Origin: Phocoena phocoena
Taxonomy: Eukaryota; Chordata; Mammalia; Artiodactyla; Phocoenidae
Direction: 5' to 3'
NCBI RefSeq assembly: GCF_963924675.1
Contig: NC_089220.1
Coordinates: 48,866,639-48,930,638 of the forward strand
DNA: 64,000 bases
The notes beneath the pieces were generated by a model, which searched no databases, was not told the DNA's origin, and was given only the letters and a program-made list of their open reading frames with translations. The position numbers and the translations under genes are program-made. Every line of letters begins with the position of its first letter. The stretch's first letter is position 1. Of the stretch, positions 45,928-57,657 are shown in pieces.

Positions 45928-46945
45928 AGATGAGAAGAGAAGCCCAAAAATTCTAATCTATTTGTTTTTCTAAAGCCGTGGAACAATCTCAACCGCTTTA
46001 CTCAAGAAAAAGAATATAACCCAGAGAAAAGCAACTGGCACTAAGCTGGGAGTTTTTCCAGATGTTACCAGGATTGAAATTAACTGGTAAAAATGGAAGA
46101 AACAGACTAGGGGAATATCCCAATCCTAGGAGAAACGGAGAGAGTGAAAGAGGGAGAAACAAAGAAGGCAGAAGGAAATATAAGGAAGAGAAAAGAGAAC
46201 AAGAAAGAAAGAAGACAGAAGGGGAGAGAAAGAAACTACTAGGAGAAGGAAGGAGGAGCCACAGAGGAGAGGGCGTAACCATTTTCACCAGCTTAGCAGA
46301 AGCAGAATGGAGACAAAGTCCACCATGGGAACCCCATGGCCATTCCGTCTCCAGCTCCAAAGCAAAGATATCTCCCATCTCAGAAATCATGATGAGATGC
46401 ATATCAGATGAAGAATATAGTCAACTTAATGTCCCAGCCCCCAAAAGGACACGCAATTATATCTGTGCTCCAGAGTCAAGCCATAGGCCCCGAGTGATTT
46501 CTTATTATGAAAAATGCTTCTGTAACATCTCCACATATCCCCTTTCTTCAAAATGAGCCTCTCTAAATATGTAACAAACATCCTTTCTTATTCATGGCTT
46601 TGGAAATTATTGCAATAAAATGTACTGGAATAGAGTCATAATAACATCCCAAAAGATCCTACCAAGAAATCAGATGTTTTGATACCACATATCACAAACA
46701 ATATCCTAGAACTTAGTTTTCTTACATAGTAGAAACTTCTAACATTGTGTTTATATTGTAATAGTAACAAGATAGCATTATAATTCTGGCTGCAGAGTTT
46801 AAGCAAATGAGGAAACTGAAAAATATCATGGAAGCTTTAGAAACTATCTGATCCAAATATCTCTCCCAACAGATGCAGAAATTAACTATTAGGTCAACAT
46901 CTCATCTAAGTTGAGTTTTAAGAAGTCTAGATCAGTTACAAAGTA
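45928..46945. other. Unique sequence with a purine-rich tract
   Basis: 46115-46265 is strongly purine-rich (GA/GGA/AGAA). The 164-codon plus frame over it (46062-46556) is a by-product of this composition. Confidence 0.55.
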
Positions 46946-46949
46946 ATGG

Positions 46950-47405
46950 TATCAGACACTCTGGTGTCCCGCCCATAGTTCCCACCCTCACCAGGTTACT
47001 CTAGCATGGTTTCCAACTGCCAACACCATCATGTATTTGTCTGAGAACAAGAACTCCTGCTGCTGGAACCAGCAAGATAAAACTTTACTGCCATCACTTT
47101 GTGATGGTCAGTGGGTGGGAAAATTAGCTCTTCCTGGGATCAGCCCTCAAGCACTCCCCTATTCCTTAGGTGACATAACTGAGGTGTGCATGAGATCCAG
47201 GCTGGCTCCACACGTTCCTCCAGTGGGATCAAGCACAATCTCCCACATGGATAGCTCCCTGGATAACACCCTTTATTGGCTGACTTCCCTTCTTTGTCTC
47301 ATATCTTCGCTCTTTTATCGGTGCTCTTTTCCCCTCCCAAATCAACTATCTGCACTTGAGTCATTGTTTGCTAGTGGGGAACCCAAACTAAGGCAGTCAG
47401 ACTTC
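46950..47405 (+). repeat. Possible ancient LTR-like repeat
   Basis: The end GGGGAACCCAAACTAAGGCA resembles the 3' end of old ERVL-type LTRs in sense orientation. Weak support. The 125-codon plus frame inside it shows no domain. Confidence 0.3.
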
Positions 47406-47985
47406 TAGAAGCCTGTTGTATCTCCAAATTTCTGATCAACATGATAGGTTATTAGAACGCATTTGGTAAATAAATCATTTTATTATACTTTGATAATATA
47501 CTATTGTGCATAATAACAACAATAATTGCTACTTGGATCACAATATTTTCAAAGAATTTATGTAGACCTAAGTATATATATTGCTAATTCAGTATTCTTT
47601 CATTCATTCATATTTTTTCTTTTAGATGAATTTGTGAATTAGTAAAATATCAGCAAGAAAAGTGAAACTTCACTATCAGTAGATAGAAATCACTAGGCCC
47701 TTAAGATAAAACAAGAAGAAAAACATAACTGCTTTAAAAAAAAAAAAAAGTGAGGTGAGGCAGACAGAGAGAGAACGAAGTCCATTTAAACACTCTGGCA
47801 TCATTTAAGTTGCTAATTATTTCTTATAGCAGCTAAATGGGCTAGGTTACCTTTGTCTGTGACCTACTAGATCAGTCTAAAAACTCTAGAATTAGAAAGT
47901 TCAGAGGTTTCTTTGAACTCTAAACATTTCTTCTTAAGTAGCCTCAGGAAAGTCATCTCAGTGTTTCTAGCACTCTACTTCTCAG
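47406..47985. other. No confident feature
   Basis: AT-rich, with a 13-base A run at about 47736-47749 followed by GA-rich sequence. Confidence 0.5.
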
Positions 47986-47989
47986 GCAA

Positions 47990-48990
47990 GAAAGGATTTA
48001 AGAAAGTTAGGAGGAAAGAGACACTTTATTCAAGCCCCCATGGGGTAGACAGTTGATATAGTTTGGGCTGCCCTACTCTTGGATCACGCTTCCTATATTG
48101 GGAAGTTCTCCATCTTTTGAGTCCTGTCCTTCCCCTGACAGAAGCCAGAAACGCTTTCCCACCTCCCATACAACTAGGCACCAGCATGTGATAGGGGCCT
48201 CCCCAACCAGACCTACTCATGCAACACCTCAGTTCAGAGACTGGTGACCCACCTGAGCTAGGGCTACACAGATTCATTCTGGGGAAGGTGAATTGCAAAG
48301 ACATGGACTTCCAGTGGCAGAGAGGGCCGAGGTTCAGCTGCAAGCTACAGCTTGTTTTGGGGGGCAGCAGTGAGCTCTGGTCTTGCCTCCATCTGGTGAC
48401 TCCATGGGACCATACTGTGCAATGATTTACGTGTTGCTGCTGAGACTGCACACCTCAGATGAGACTCGAACCCAGCCAAAATTCAAATTGGGACTGGAAC
48501 CCACAGGCTGGGACTCAAACCCACTGCCTTTTAATTGAGATTGCACACCTGGTCTCAGGACTTAGTGAAGCTCAGGTTCTTTATGTCTCAGTGCAGAAGA
48601 AATTGAGAGAGAGGCAAAGTGATTGGTTAGAAGTAGATTTGTTGAGAAAGAGACACACTCCACAGACAGAGTGTGGGTCATGCAGTCCATCTCAAAAGGC
48701 GAGGGCAGCCCCGAAATACGGGGTGGTTAGTTTTTATGGGCTGGGTAATTTCATAGGCTAATGAGTGGGAGGATTATTCTAGCTATTCCAATATTTCGGG
48801 AGAAGGGGTGGAGACTTCCAGGAATTGGGCCACTGCCCACTTTTTGGCCTTCTATGGTTAGCCTCAGAACTGTTATGGCACCTGTGGGTGTGTCATTTAG
48901 CATATGCTAATGCATTACAATGAGCATATAATGAGGGTCAAGGTCTACAGGAAGTCAAATCTTCCACCATCTTGGACCTAGTTGGTTCTA
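47990..48990 (-). mobile_element. LTR-containing ERV fragment, antisense
   Basis: GATTTGTTGAGAAAGAGACA, GGGTGGTTAGTTTTTATGGG, CTAATGAGTGGGAGGATTAT and AATCTTCCACCATCTTGGAC belong to a cetartiodactyl ERV LTR that I recognise in antisense form. The left part (47990-48450), with CACTTTATTCAAGCCCCCAT, may be a second LTR. Family unnamed and ends approximate. Confidence 0.5.
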
Positions 48991-49339
48991 ATCAGTTTAT
49001 GTCGTATCCCCAACGGCTCTGACATCCTTTTAAATGTTGTGCCCTGTCCCCTTCCCTCCTATTTCATTCTGGGCTATATAATCTTTAAAGCTGATTCTCT
49101 GGTCCTTTGGAAGAGGCTTTGTGCTATCAAAATCACTTGCTACATTTCTTTTATGCTTAAACTAGCTAGAGTTTGCAACTCTGTGGCCTGCAACTAAGAA
49201 CTAGCTGACATACCCTTTATAATATGCAAAGCTACAATGCAGGAAATTTGAAGGTGAATGTAATCTTTTCCTCAAGGAGTTTATATAGCACAGTGGAGAG
49301 AAAAAAAGCAAGTGACCACATGTACAGTAGACTCTGAGA

Positions 49340-49510
49340 AGGCAGAAGAATATTGTAGGTAGACCAAACCCTTTGGAGCCATACTGCCTGGGGTTCAAAT
49401 CATGGCCCCACCATTGTTAACTTTGTTTCAATGGACAAGTTACTTAACTTCTCTGCCTCAGTGTTTTTATCTGTAAAATGGGGATAATAATATAACTATT
49501 TTATCATGGA
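49340..49510 (+). repeat. MIR SINE
   Basis: GGGGTTCAAATCATGGCCCC, TTACTTAACTTCTCTGCCTC and TCTGTAAAATGGGGATAATA: well-preserved MIR. Confidence 0.88.
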
Positions 49511-49877
49511 GAGTCCTGAATGTTTTCTCACATCCATTCTCTCCTTTCTGGGCACATGGCCAATCAACTAAAGATTTTATTTTCAACCTCCCTTAGAACT
49601 AACTCAATGCAGCTATGTCACTAAGTGTTAACTACTGGAATGAGAGCAGAAGCAATGTGCACTACCCTGGCTCTACTTGGTTAAAAGGAAATTCATTATC
49701 CTGGACTTACACCCTTTCTTCCCTTTCCTCCGTTTGAAAATGTTGATTACGGGTGATGAATGGTGATGGTGAAACTTAATGTTGAGGATGGGCCATCCTG
49801 CTAGCCTGGGTTCATGGATGACTCTGTGGAGCAGAGCAACCCTTTTACCATCATTGCAGTGTTATAAGAGAAATCAA
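49511..49877. other. No confident feature
   Basis: No repeat or gene recognised between the MIR and the nested LTRs. Confidence 0.45.
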
Positions 49878-51447
49878 TGGCTGTATTAGTCAGAGTTCTC
49901 CAGAGAAACAGAGCCACTAGGAGATAGTTAGATACATACATACATACATACACACAGAGATAGAGATATGTTAGAGGAGATTTATTATGGGAATTGGAGG
50001 CTGAGAAATGCTGTTGTTACTGAACCAAACTTGGGTCTGCTCACCTGCCACACAGCAAAGCCAGTCTACTGACACCAGGGTGTGATGAAGGAAAGTACAG
50101 TGTTTATTGCAGATGCCAAGCAAGGAGAATGGGAAGCTTATGCTCAAAAGATGCAAACTCCCCAATTGCTTTCAGGGAAGGGTTTTTAAAGGCAATGTTA
50201 AGGGTGAGGGTTGCAGGGTGCATGATCAGCTCATGGACTTTCTTCTGATTGGTTGGTGGTGAGGTAACTGGGTGGTGTTTTGGGAATCTTAATCATCATC
50301 CTTCTGGTTCCAGCCAGTCTGAAGTCTATGTGCTTGTGGTCAGTATGTAGTCATCATCATCTGCCTGGGTAGACGTCTTAGTTTCTGCAGAACAATTCAA
50401 AGATATGTGTCAGATTTTTATGTATATCCCTTGAGGAGAAACTAGGGGTCCTGTGATTCTGCTTTATCACTGAACTATCGTTTCAAGTATCACTGCTTTT
50501 CTTGCTTGATCGCTTTTCCTTTATTTCTGCATTCCCTCACTTCCCTAATCAGTAACTTCTTGTGTCTGCTGTTTGGAACTCAGGGAAGCCCTAGGAGACT
50601 AAAGCCTTTTTCTTTTTCTTTTTTTTTTTTTTCCTTATTGGCTTTTTAACAATTTGTTACTTATTAAATATTTAGCAAGACTTTGAGGAACAGGGCTATG
50701 GTATCATATGAGTGGCTTTCAAACTTTTCTCCATAAAGTTGAAGAGTTCAAGGTGATCCTACATGACAATGATGCCCCAAAGAGTTAAGACTATAAATAT
50801 GCAAAGTATAAAGGACTTGCCACTGAAGGGCCAGAGAAGGCATGTAGGAAATGCACTACAGTGCAATAGTTTTGTGTACTACTAACATCATTATTTATAG
50901 GTGAATTAGTTTTTCATTTCATTACAAAATGCCATCATTAAGTTTCAGTAAGTTCTAAAAGTGAAGCCTTTTTCTATAAACAAGAAACAGGGGACATAGA
51001 GGGACTTTTATATCCAAGAAGGCCCCACAAGGTGCTTGAGTTCATTGTTTGCAAACCGGAGAACCAGTTTGCAGTAATTCAGTCCAGATCTGAAGCCCGG
51101 AAAATGGGGGTTGGGAGGATAAAAGGTGATGAGGGGACACACTGGTGTAAGTCCAAAGGCCTAAGAACCAAGGGCTGCTGTGTCTGAGGACAGGAGAAGA
51201 CAGACATCCCAGCTCAAGAAGGGAAAAAGAGAATTTGATCTTCCTTCACCTTTTTGATCTCTTTGGGCCCTCAAAGGATTGGATGATGTCTACGGCCACT
51301 GATGAGGGCAGATTTTCTTTATTCAGTCTACTGATTCAAATGTTTATCTCTTCTGGAAACACTCTCATAGACATACCCAGAAATAATGTTTTACCAGCTA
51401 TCTGGACATCTCTTAGCCCAGTCAACACATAAAATTAACCATCACAA
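49878..51447 (+). mobile_element. Old ERVL/MaLR-type LTR, split by a younger LTR
   Basis: The left part starts TGTATTAGTCAGAGTTCTCC with GAGATTTATTATGGGAATTG (49878-50011). The right part (about 51030-51447) contains AAGTCCAAAGGCCTAAGAAC, GATTGGATGATGTCTACG and the terminus ACACATAAAATTAACCATCA. Together they make one LTR. A CATA repeat (49930-49951) lies in the left part. Confidence 0.65.
50012..50583 (-). mobile_element. ERV LTR (probably ERV1), antisense, nested in the older LTR
   Basis: On the minus strand it runs TGAGTTCCAAACAGCAG to CAGTAACA, with GCAATAAACACTG as polyadenylation signal (plus 50097-50109). To its right a T-rich run (50610-50635) is a polypurine tract on the minus strand and may mark retained internal sequence. 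Origin of 50640-51030 is unclear. Confidence 0.55.
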
Positions 51448-51599
51448 TGTCTTTATTTTTTAAGCCTTTGTATCACTGGGGCTCTTTATCACAGCAATGC
51501 TGGCTTTTACCCTAAATACTATAGTTATTACAAGGATTACACATGTTTTACCTGAGCTTAGAACAGTACCTGGCTTAAAGTAAGCACTATATACATTTT

Positions 51600-51730
51600 G
51601 CTTGTATTAGCCCCATTTTTTTTTCATGTGAAGATACTGAGGCCTAGATAGATTAAGCAATTGAATCATGGCTATACTCAAAGTGTCAGAATTAGGATTT
51701 AAACCCAATCTGTCTGCTGTAGAATGATGT
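51600..51730 (-). repeat. MIR SINE, antisense
   Basis: CATGTGAAGATACTGAGGCC, then GATTAAGCAATTGAATCATG and AATTAGGATTTAAACCCAAT: reversed MIR. Confidence 0.7.
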
Positions 51731-52060
51731 ATAAGTTTCAAATTATAAATGTCTTTGTTATTTAAACAAGTTTCATGCTTAAATAAAAATATCAAGGTCC
51801 TAACTGATATTGTCATCCCTGAGAATTTACATTTATTAGGTTCCCTTGAAGATCAGGAGGGGGACTTTCTATCCCAGGCTTCCCTTATTCTCTTATTAAC
51901 AATGAAATGAGTCATCAGGGGAATAGTAAGTGAGTGGCAGTGTCTCTAGAGCTGGCGTCCAGGAAGGTGATCATGAGAGAAGGATTCTAATTCTCACTGA
52001 ACAGGCTCTCCATGGGGTCCAGCTAGGAAGGGAGAAAGTGAGGGTAAAAGGACCAAGGGG

Positions 52061-52398
52061 GGTACTTCCCTGGCGGCGCAGTGGATAAGAATCTGCCTGC
52101 CAATGCAGAGGACACGGGTTCGAGCCCTGATCCGGGAAGACCCCACATGCCGTGGAGCAACTGAGCCCGTGCACCACAACTACTGAGCCTGCGTTCTAGA
52201 GCCCACGTGCCACAACTACTGAAGTCTGCACGCCTAGAGCCCATGCTCCACAACAAGAGAAGCCACCAAAATGAGAAGCCCACACACTGCAACAAAGAGT
52301 AGCCCCTGCTTGCCACAACTAGAGAAAGCCCGTGCACAGCGACGAAGACCCAACGCAGCCAAAAAATAAATTAATTAATTAATTAGTTTTTTAAAAAG
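52061..52398 (+). repeat. CHR SINE, long form
   Basis: ACTTCCCTGGCGGCGCAGTG head, B box GGTTCGAGCCC, repeated CCACAACTACTGA units, AATTAATTAATT tail. TSD AGGACCAAGGGG at 52049-52060 and 52399-52410. Confidence 0.96.
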
Positions 52399-52595
52399 AG
52401 GACCAAGGGGCTTTGAGCCCAGGTACCAGCTCTCTGTCCCTCTAAGTATATAAAGAACAGGTGAAGCACAGGGAAGACTGGGAAAGACAGAAGGATGAGA
52501 AGTAGCAGTCACACAGGGTATTTCAGACCAAGCATAAAGACTGTTTCAGCCTTTGCCTTGATGGTTTGTACAAATTTGGTTTTCCCCTCCATTTT

Positions 52596-52957
52596 TTAAA
52601 AAATAAATTTATTTATTTAATTTATTTATTTTTGGCTGCATTGGGTCTTCATTGCTGCGCACGGGCTTTCTCTAGTTGCGGCGAGCAGGGGCTACTCTTC
52701 ATTGTGGTGTGCGGGCTTCTCATTGCGGTGGCTTCTCTTGTTGTGGACCACAGTCTCTAGGAACACAGGCTTCAGTAGTTGTGGCACGCGAGCTCAGTAG
52801 TTGTGGCTCACAGGCTTTAGAACCCAGGCTCAGTAGTTGTGGCGCATGGGCTTAGTTGCTCCGTGGCATGTAGGATCTTCCTGGACCAGGGCTCGAACCT
52901 GTGTCCCCTGCATTGGCAGGCGGATCTTAACCACTGCACCACCAGGGAAGCCCCCTT
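52596..52957 (-). repeat. CHR SINE, long form, antisense
   Basis: TTTATTTATTTTTGGCTGCA tail to reversed head CACCACCAGGGAAGCCCC. TSD CCCTCCATTTT at 52585-52595 and 52958-52968. It forms an inverted pair with the copy at 52061. Confidence 0.95.
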
Positions 52958-53224
52958 CCCTCCATTTTAATGGTCAATGAGATCTCCCTATCATCTCTTT
53001 GGGAGAGGTATTTCTTTTATGTTAACAGCTCATATCATTTCACTATATTCTGCTTGCAAAGGATTTAGTCATTTAATGGTTCATTTGCTCAGTCTGATGA
53101 TTGAAAACCTATACAGATTGCTTCTTGCAGCTTGATTGCATATGGATCTAATGTGACTTTTGATCAATAGCCCTACTGTACATCAATAGTAGGGGACTGC
53201 CAGGATTGCATGGGAAGGAAAGGA

Positions 53225-53465
53225 GAGCTAGAGTTTATTGAGCACCCACTATGTGCTTGACATTTTAAGCATATAATTTTCTTTACTTTTACTAACTCAT
53301 GACATTTTATCATCCCAGTTTTCAGACATAAGAAACCCAGGTTAAAGAGGTTACATAACTTATATGTAACCAGGGTCACAAATATAGCAAGTGGAGGAAA
53401 TGGTGTTCAAACTCAACCCCTTCTGACTCTGAAGTCTGTGCCCTCCACTCTACTCTGCACACACC
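53225..53465 (-). repeat. MIR-type SINE, antisense
   Basis: AGTTTATTGAGCACCCACTA, AGGTTAAAGAGGTTACATAA and TCTGACTCTGAAGTCTGTGC follow reversed MIR3/MIR order. Confidence 0.72.
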
Positions 53466-53489
53466 CGTCAGGATGCTACCATTCAGACT

Positions 53490-53615
53490 GAACTGAATTT
53501 TCTCTATAAAATGGGGAGGATAAAGTTACTTACCTCACGTAACTGAATAAAATGAAATAATGTATGCAGTTAGCATGGTGCCTGGCACATAGCAGATGTT
53601 GAATGTGCTTGGAAA
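53490..53615 (+). repeat. MIR SINE 3' half
   Basis: TCTATAAAATGGGGAGGATA, then GCATGGTGCCTGGCACATAG. Confidence 0.72.
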
Positions 53616-55267
53616 CACGTACTCATTTTCTGTATGTGACCATGAATTGATAGAGTTCTAATGGCATTTCATTTTGCATCGAAATCTATGAAGCTGACTG
53701 ATTTGTCATCTTGATCTGCCTCCCTAAGCTGTGAGTGGACCCTTGGGCTAATTGTTCCATTTGGTAGTAAATGACGTATTATTGTATGAAGACAAAAAAA
53801 TAATACGGTAGTTGAGTTTTCTTGGTTGCTGCAAAAGGTAAACAAAAGCAAATGGGTGGAAGTTATAGAAAGGCGGACTTCGACAATATTGAGAGAGAGA
53901 AGTCCAGTTGTCAGATGTTTCCTAAGGAAGTAAAGGCCACTGAACGTGTCCAAGCTGACTGGGGGACCCCCTGATGAAGGTCGTGTGTGACAGCATCCTT
54001 TACTGGGCAAGGCACCAGACTACAATGTCTCACCCAGTGTCTTGGCCAAGTTTCTATTGCTTTTTTGTAGGTTGCAGAGAACAGTTCCTGGGTGATTTCA
54101 GGACATCTCAATCTTGAAATTTATATGAATTATGCTTGATTGAAGACTTTTCTTCTTCAAAAGTCAGTTTTCCCATTTGTTTTTCCCCCGCTGCACCTTT
54201 TGAGGGATGAGCTGTGTTGAGCATCTGCTCCCAGATTTCTGTCCTGTCCTCCAGCTATGAAGAACACCCCCGTTCCCCTGTGGGCGGGAGGCTTGGCTCT
54301 CCTTTTAGAAATTCCCTTCTGTGCTGCGCTAATCACATCCTCAGTACATTTTGCATCTTATTTTTAGGAGCAAAGTATAAAGAATCCTAGCACCAACAGC
54401 AGTTTCTGTGGCAACCTGCATCGCCCCCTTGCTTGTCCAGCTGTGCAGAATTAAATTCTAAAAGAGGCCATTTTACATCATGTAAAGGAGATCCAAAGTG
54501 AGGGTGCTTTTTAAATGCAGGTTTTCTTCTAAGTTAAGTGGGAACCAGCCAGGAATTAGGTTGGGAGGTGGGTGGGTGAATAAAAGAAACAGAACCTTTA
54601 CTTAGAACTAGAACTCTTATAAAGTGCCAGGTGTTCACAGGCATGCCCTAGTTGCCCTGATTTTTTTTCCCACAGGACATCATTTTAGATACAAAAATAG
54701 CATTTAGAACAATGAAAACTAGGTTTGAATATTTATATCTGGGGAGTTTGTTGCTAAGTCCTCCCTCCTCTTCCTCCTCCTCTCGTGGGGTCTGCCTGCA
54801 TAACCTTCCAGGTTAGACTTGATTAGAAAATGACATGCTTTTCATGTTTATCTTGAATAGCTCTTTCAAGCCAACTATCCAAGCTTCCAGGAGGCTTTCA
54901 CCAAACTCTCCCTTCCTGACACAGTCAAAACAGGTTGAGTCCCCCTGGGCCAGGCCAGAGGGTGTGCCTGTAAAAGTTGTGCCCTGAGAATGTGATTTGG
55001 GGGACATGGAAAGACCACCCATCCAAAATAATCTCCTCCAAGGCCAACAGATGTCCCAGATTATCGTAATAACCACTACTTTGTGTTGTCATTTGGTTCC
55101 ATCTGATTCTGGGAAATTACAAATATGATTCTGGGAGGAATAACATATTCTAATGAACGTTATAGTTTACATTCTGTTTGCTTCTAGGAAAACATGACGT
55201 GGCCCATAATTTCTTTTTTTTAAAAAAAGACATTTCTCCTAAGACCATTAATTTAGAGACCACAAAA
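53616..55267. other. Repeat-poor unique sequence
   Basis: No recognised repeat or gene. A CT-rich patch lies at 54761-54785. Two overlapping minus frames near 53669-54111 have no known domain. Confidence 0.45.
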
Positions 55268-55278
55268 AAAATAAAATA

Positions 55279-55620
55279 GGGCTTCCCTGGTGGCGCAGTG
55301 GTTGAGAATCCGCCTGCCAAGGCAGGGGACAGGGTTCAAGCCCTGGTCCGGGAAGATCCCACATGCTGCGGAGCATCTAAGCCCGTGAGCCACAACTACT
55401 GAGCCCACGTGCCGCATCTACTGAAGCCTGTGCACTCTACAGCCCGTGCTCCACAACGAGAAGCCACCGCAATGAGAAGCCCGCGCACTGCAATGAAGAG
55501 TAGCCCCCCGCTCGCTGCAACTAGAGAAAGCCTGCGCACAGCAACGGCTTTCACAGCAACACAACACATCCAACACGGCCAAAAATAATAAATTAAAAAA
55601 AAAAAAAATAAATAAAAATA
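55279..55620 (+). repeat. CHR SINE, long form
   Basis: GGGCTTCCCTGGTGGCGCAG head and repeated CCACAACTACTGAGCC units, ending in mixed A-rich (TAAA/AAAT) tail. The left TSD is A-rich (AAATAAAATA), so the right end is approximate. Confidence 0.92.
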
Positions 55621-55777
55621 AAATAAAATAAATATGCCCCAAACTTAGACTATGCTTAAACATTGATTGAACTCCAAGTTTCCTGAATTCAAGTGAGTGT
55701 TTTAATTATGATTCATTACATAATTATCACCTGTTAAAAGATACCAGTTTGTCAGGAGAGAGACATTTTTCTGATAC

Positions 55778-55819
55778 AAAATACTTTTTGTAAATTAATT
55801 TTTATTGGAGTATAGTTGC
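55778..55819 (-). repeat. 42-bp L1 3' terminus, antisense, with TSD
   Basis: TTAATTTTTATTGGAGTATA followed by GTTGC is the reversed extreme 3' end of L1. TTTCTGATAC flanks it at 55768-55777 and 55820-55829. Confidence 0.8.
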
Positions 55820-56057
55820 TTTCTGATACTAAATTCTTAAAAGGGATGCTTCTATATAGGAAACAGAAGAATTAACTTTTTTAACAATAATTTATGAAAA
55901 GATGCAAAATCATTCTCCATAGGACCATTTATAACATTGACCTTTGATAAAATCTAAGGTTATAACCTAAAAGTAAAACTCAGTAAAGCTACCAATGTAA
56001 TGCATTAAAAAATTTTACAGTCAAAATATATTTTATCCTTGAAGTGTTTTTCTCTCC

Positions 56058-56160
56058 ATTAGATACAGATTCATCAAAGGACAGGGACGCATTTTATCCA
56101 TCTTGGCATCCTCAGTACCCAACACAATAGCTTACATACATATTTGTTGAATGAACTGAT
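56058..56160 (+). repeat. L2 LINE 3' end
   Basis: AAAGGACAGGGACGCATTTT, ATCCTCAGTACCCAACACAA and ATATTTGTTGAATGAACTGA are the L2 terminus. Confidence 0.8.
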
Positions 56161-57005
56161 AATAAGACCAGTTCTTCAAAGTATAACCTGTAACATCCCA
56201 GAAAAATTTACCGTGGCACTGGATTTAAAGAGTGTTACTCTTTCTAACGGGGACATGAGAGAGGAGGGGAAGTCTCATTTCTGCATCTCCATCTCCCTCG
56301 CCATGCCTGTCCCAGCAGCTGCTCAGCTCATGTCAGCATCCTCTTATTTGGCTCTAAAGATAATTTGGGAGTTTGTGTAATCTTTTCTGGTAAAAGTCGT
56401 TGAGGCTGGGGAGATGACATCATAACAGGTGCCGGCATTAGGAGGAAGTCCAGCCAAGTGGCCCCTGAAAGAAGGCATGGCCAAGACTGGAGTGAGTGAC
56501 GAGAATGCTGGCATGCTGCTTCCGGCAGCACAAAAACAGAACAAGCTCAGAGAAGCCCAATGACTGAAGGCTTCCTCACAGTTTCTGAGAATGAGAGTTT
56601 CTCCTTTACCCATCACTGGAATCATGGATCCTTCTCTGTATTTCTCTAGAGTTCTTCTCAGTATCCATAAGATACTGAAGCATACAGTTTTGTATTAAAT
56701 GTAAGGGTATGGTAGAGGCAACAGTGTGTACTAATCCGATGATTTACAAGCAATTGAACCCATTCAATTGAACTTGGCATGTGTTCTTTGGTGGAACCTA
56801 TTTTTTAGGTCACTTCTCCCTCTCCTGTACCTGTGTGGCTCCAAGGATGTCTCACCATGTGCTCTTTGGCTCACTGAAGAAGCAAAGGCTGCTTTCCCTC
56901 AGTCCCTTACTTTTCAGTTGAAATGATTTCTGATTTTCACGGTCAGTTTCCTAACATCTACCTGGGATTTTGCACACACAATTTCTTGAAAGTAAAGTTC
57001 TCCCT
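56161..57005. other. No confident feature
   Basis: Unique-looking sequence. Open frames at 56144-56625 on both strands have no recognisable domain. Confidence 0.45.
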
Positions 57006-57020
57006 TTCCTGGGAAGATTC

Positions 57021-57137
57021 CTTTTTTTTTTTTTTTACAATATTTATGTCCATAGTTTTATTTCTGCATACATACTTTTTTCAAATATGAATTATACTAT
57101 ATATTCAGTTTCATAATTTGTTCTTTTTCTTTTAATA
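57021..57137 (-). repeat. Short poly-A retrocopy of unidentified RNA, antisense
   Basis: A 117-bp insert begins (plus strand) with a T run and is bounded by the perfect 15-bp direct repeat TTCCTGGGAAGATTC at 57006-57020 and 57138-57152. On the minus strand AATAAA (plus 57056-57061) precedes the poly-A by about 20 nt, as at an mRNA 3' end. The source transcript was not recognised. Confidence 0.75.
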
Positions 57138-57444
57138 TTCCTGGGAAGATTCTATCCACACCAAGTCTCTTCTGTTGTTGCTTCTCTGAGATTCTCCCAC
57201 TCTTTATCGAAATGCCCCAAATTCCCTAACAATTCCAGGCTTGACTCATTGTCTTACCTGACGAATTTTCACATATTTAGTGGAGGACTTTAGCCCACTC
57301 ACATTTATTTTAACCACCAGTATATTTAGTCATATTTTTTACTTTATATTTTAAATTCTCTTTTTCATGATTTCCTGTTTGCTTTGTTTGTCCCTCTTTC
57401 CTGATCTGTACTGGATGGAGTTTTCTTTTTCTTTCCCTCTACAG

Positions 57445-57657
57445 CAGGGATACTTTTTCTGTTATGGGCCAGATAATAGATATTTTAGTCTCTGTAGGCC
57501 ATACGGTCTCTGTCACAGCTCCTCAATTCTGATGTTATAGTGTGAAGCAGCCAGACAATACACAAATGAATGAGCATGGCTGTGTTTCAATAAAACTTTG
57601 TTTACAAAACAAGCAGCAGGCCAGACCTGGCCTGTGGCCGTAATTTACTAACCCTTG
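57445..57657 (+). mobile_element. hAT-Charlie non-autonomous transposon (MER20-like)
   Basis: TTATGGGCCAGATAATAGAT, TAGTCTCTGTAGGCCATACG, GTGTTTCAATAAAACTTTGT and the end TACTAACCCTTG follow this well-known element. The left end CAGGGATACT pairs imperfectly with the right end. Subfamily name from memory. Confidence 0.8.

Noticed and set aside
46062..46556. 164-codon frame rich in Arg, Glu and Lys
   Set aside because: It is explained by the purine-rich tract; GA-rich DNA lacks stops and yields such pseudo-charged proteins.
47031..47408. 125-codon plus-strand frame with a hydrophobic stretch
   Set aside because: No recognisable family; the 3' end resembles an old LTR-type repeat.
49930..49951. 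Short CATA repeat resembling a CRISPR-like periodic array
   Set aside because: It is a simple microsatellite in an LTR; the organism is a mammal and no spacers exist.
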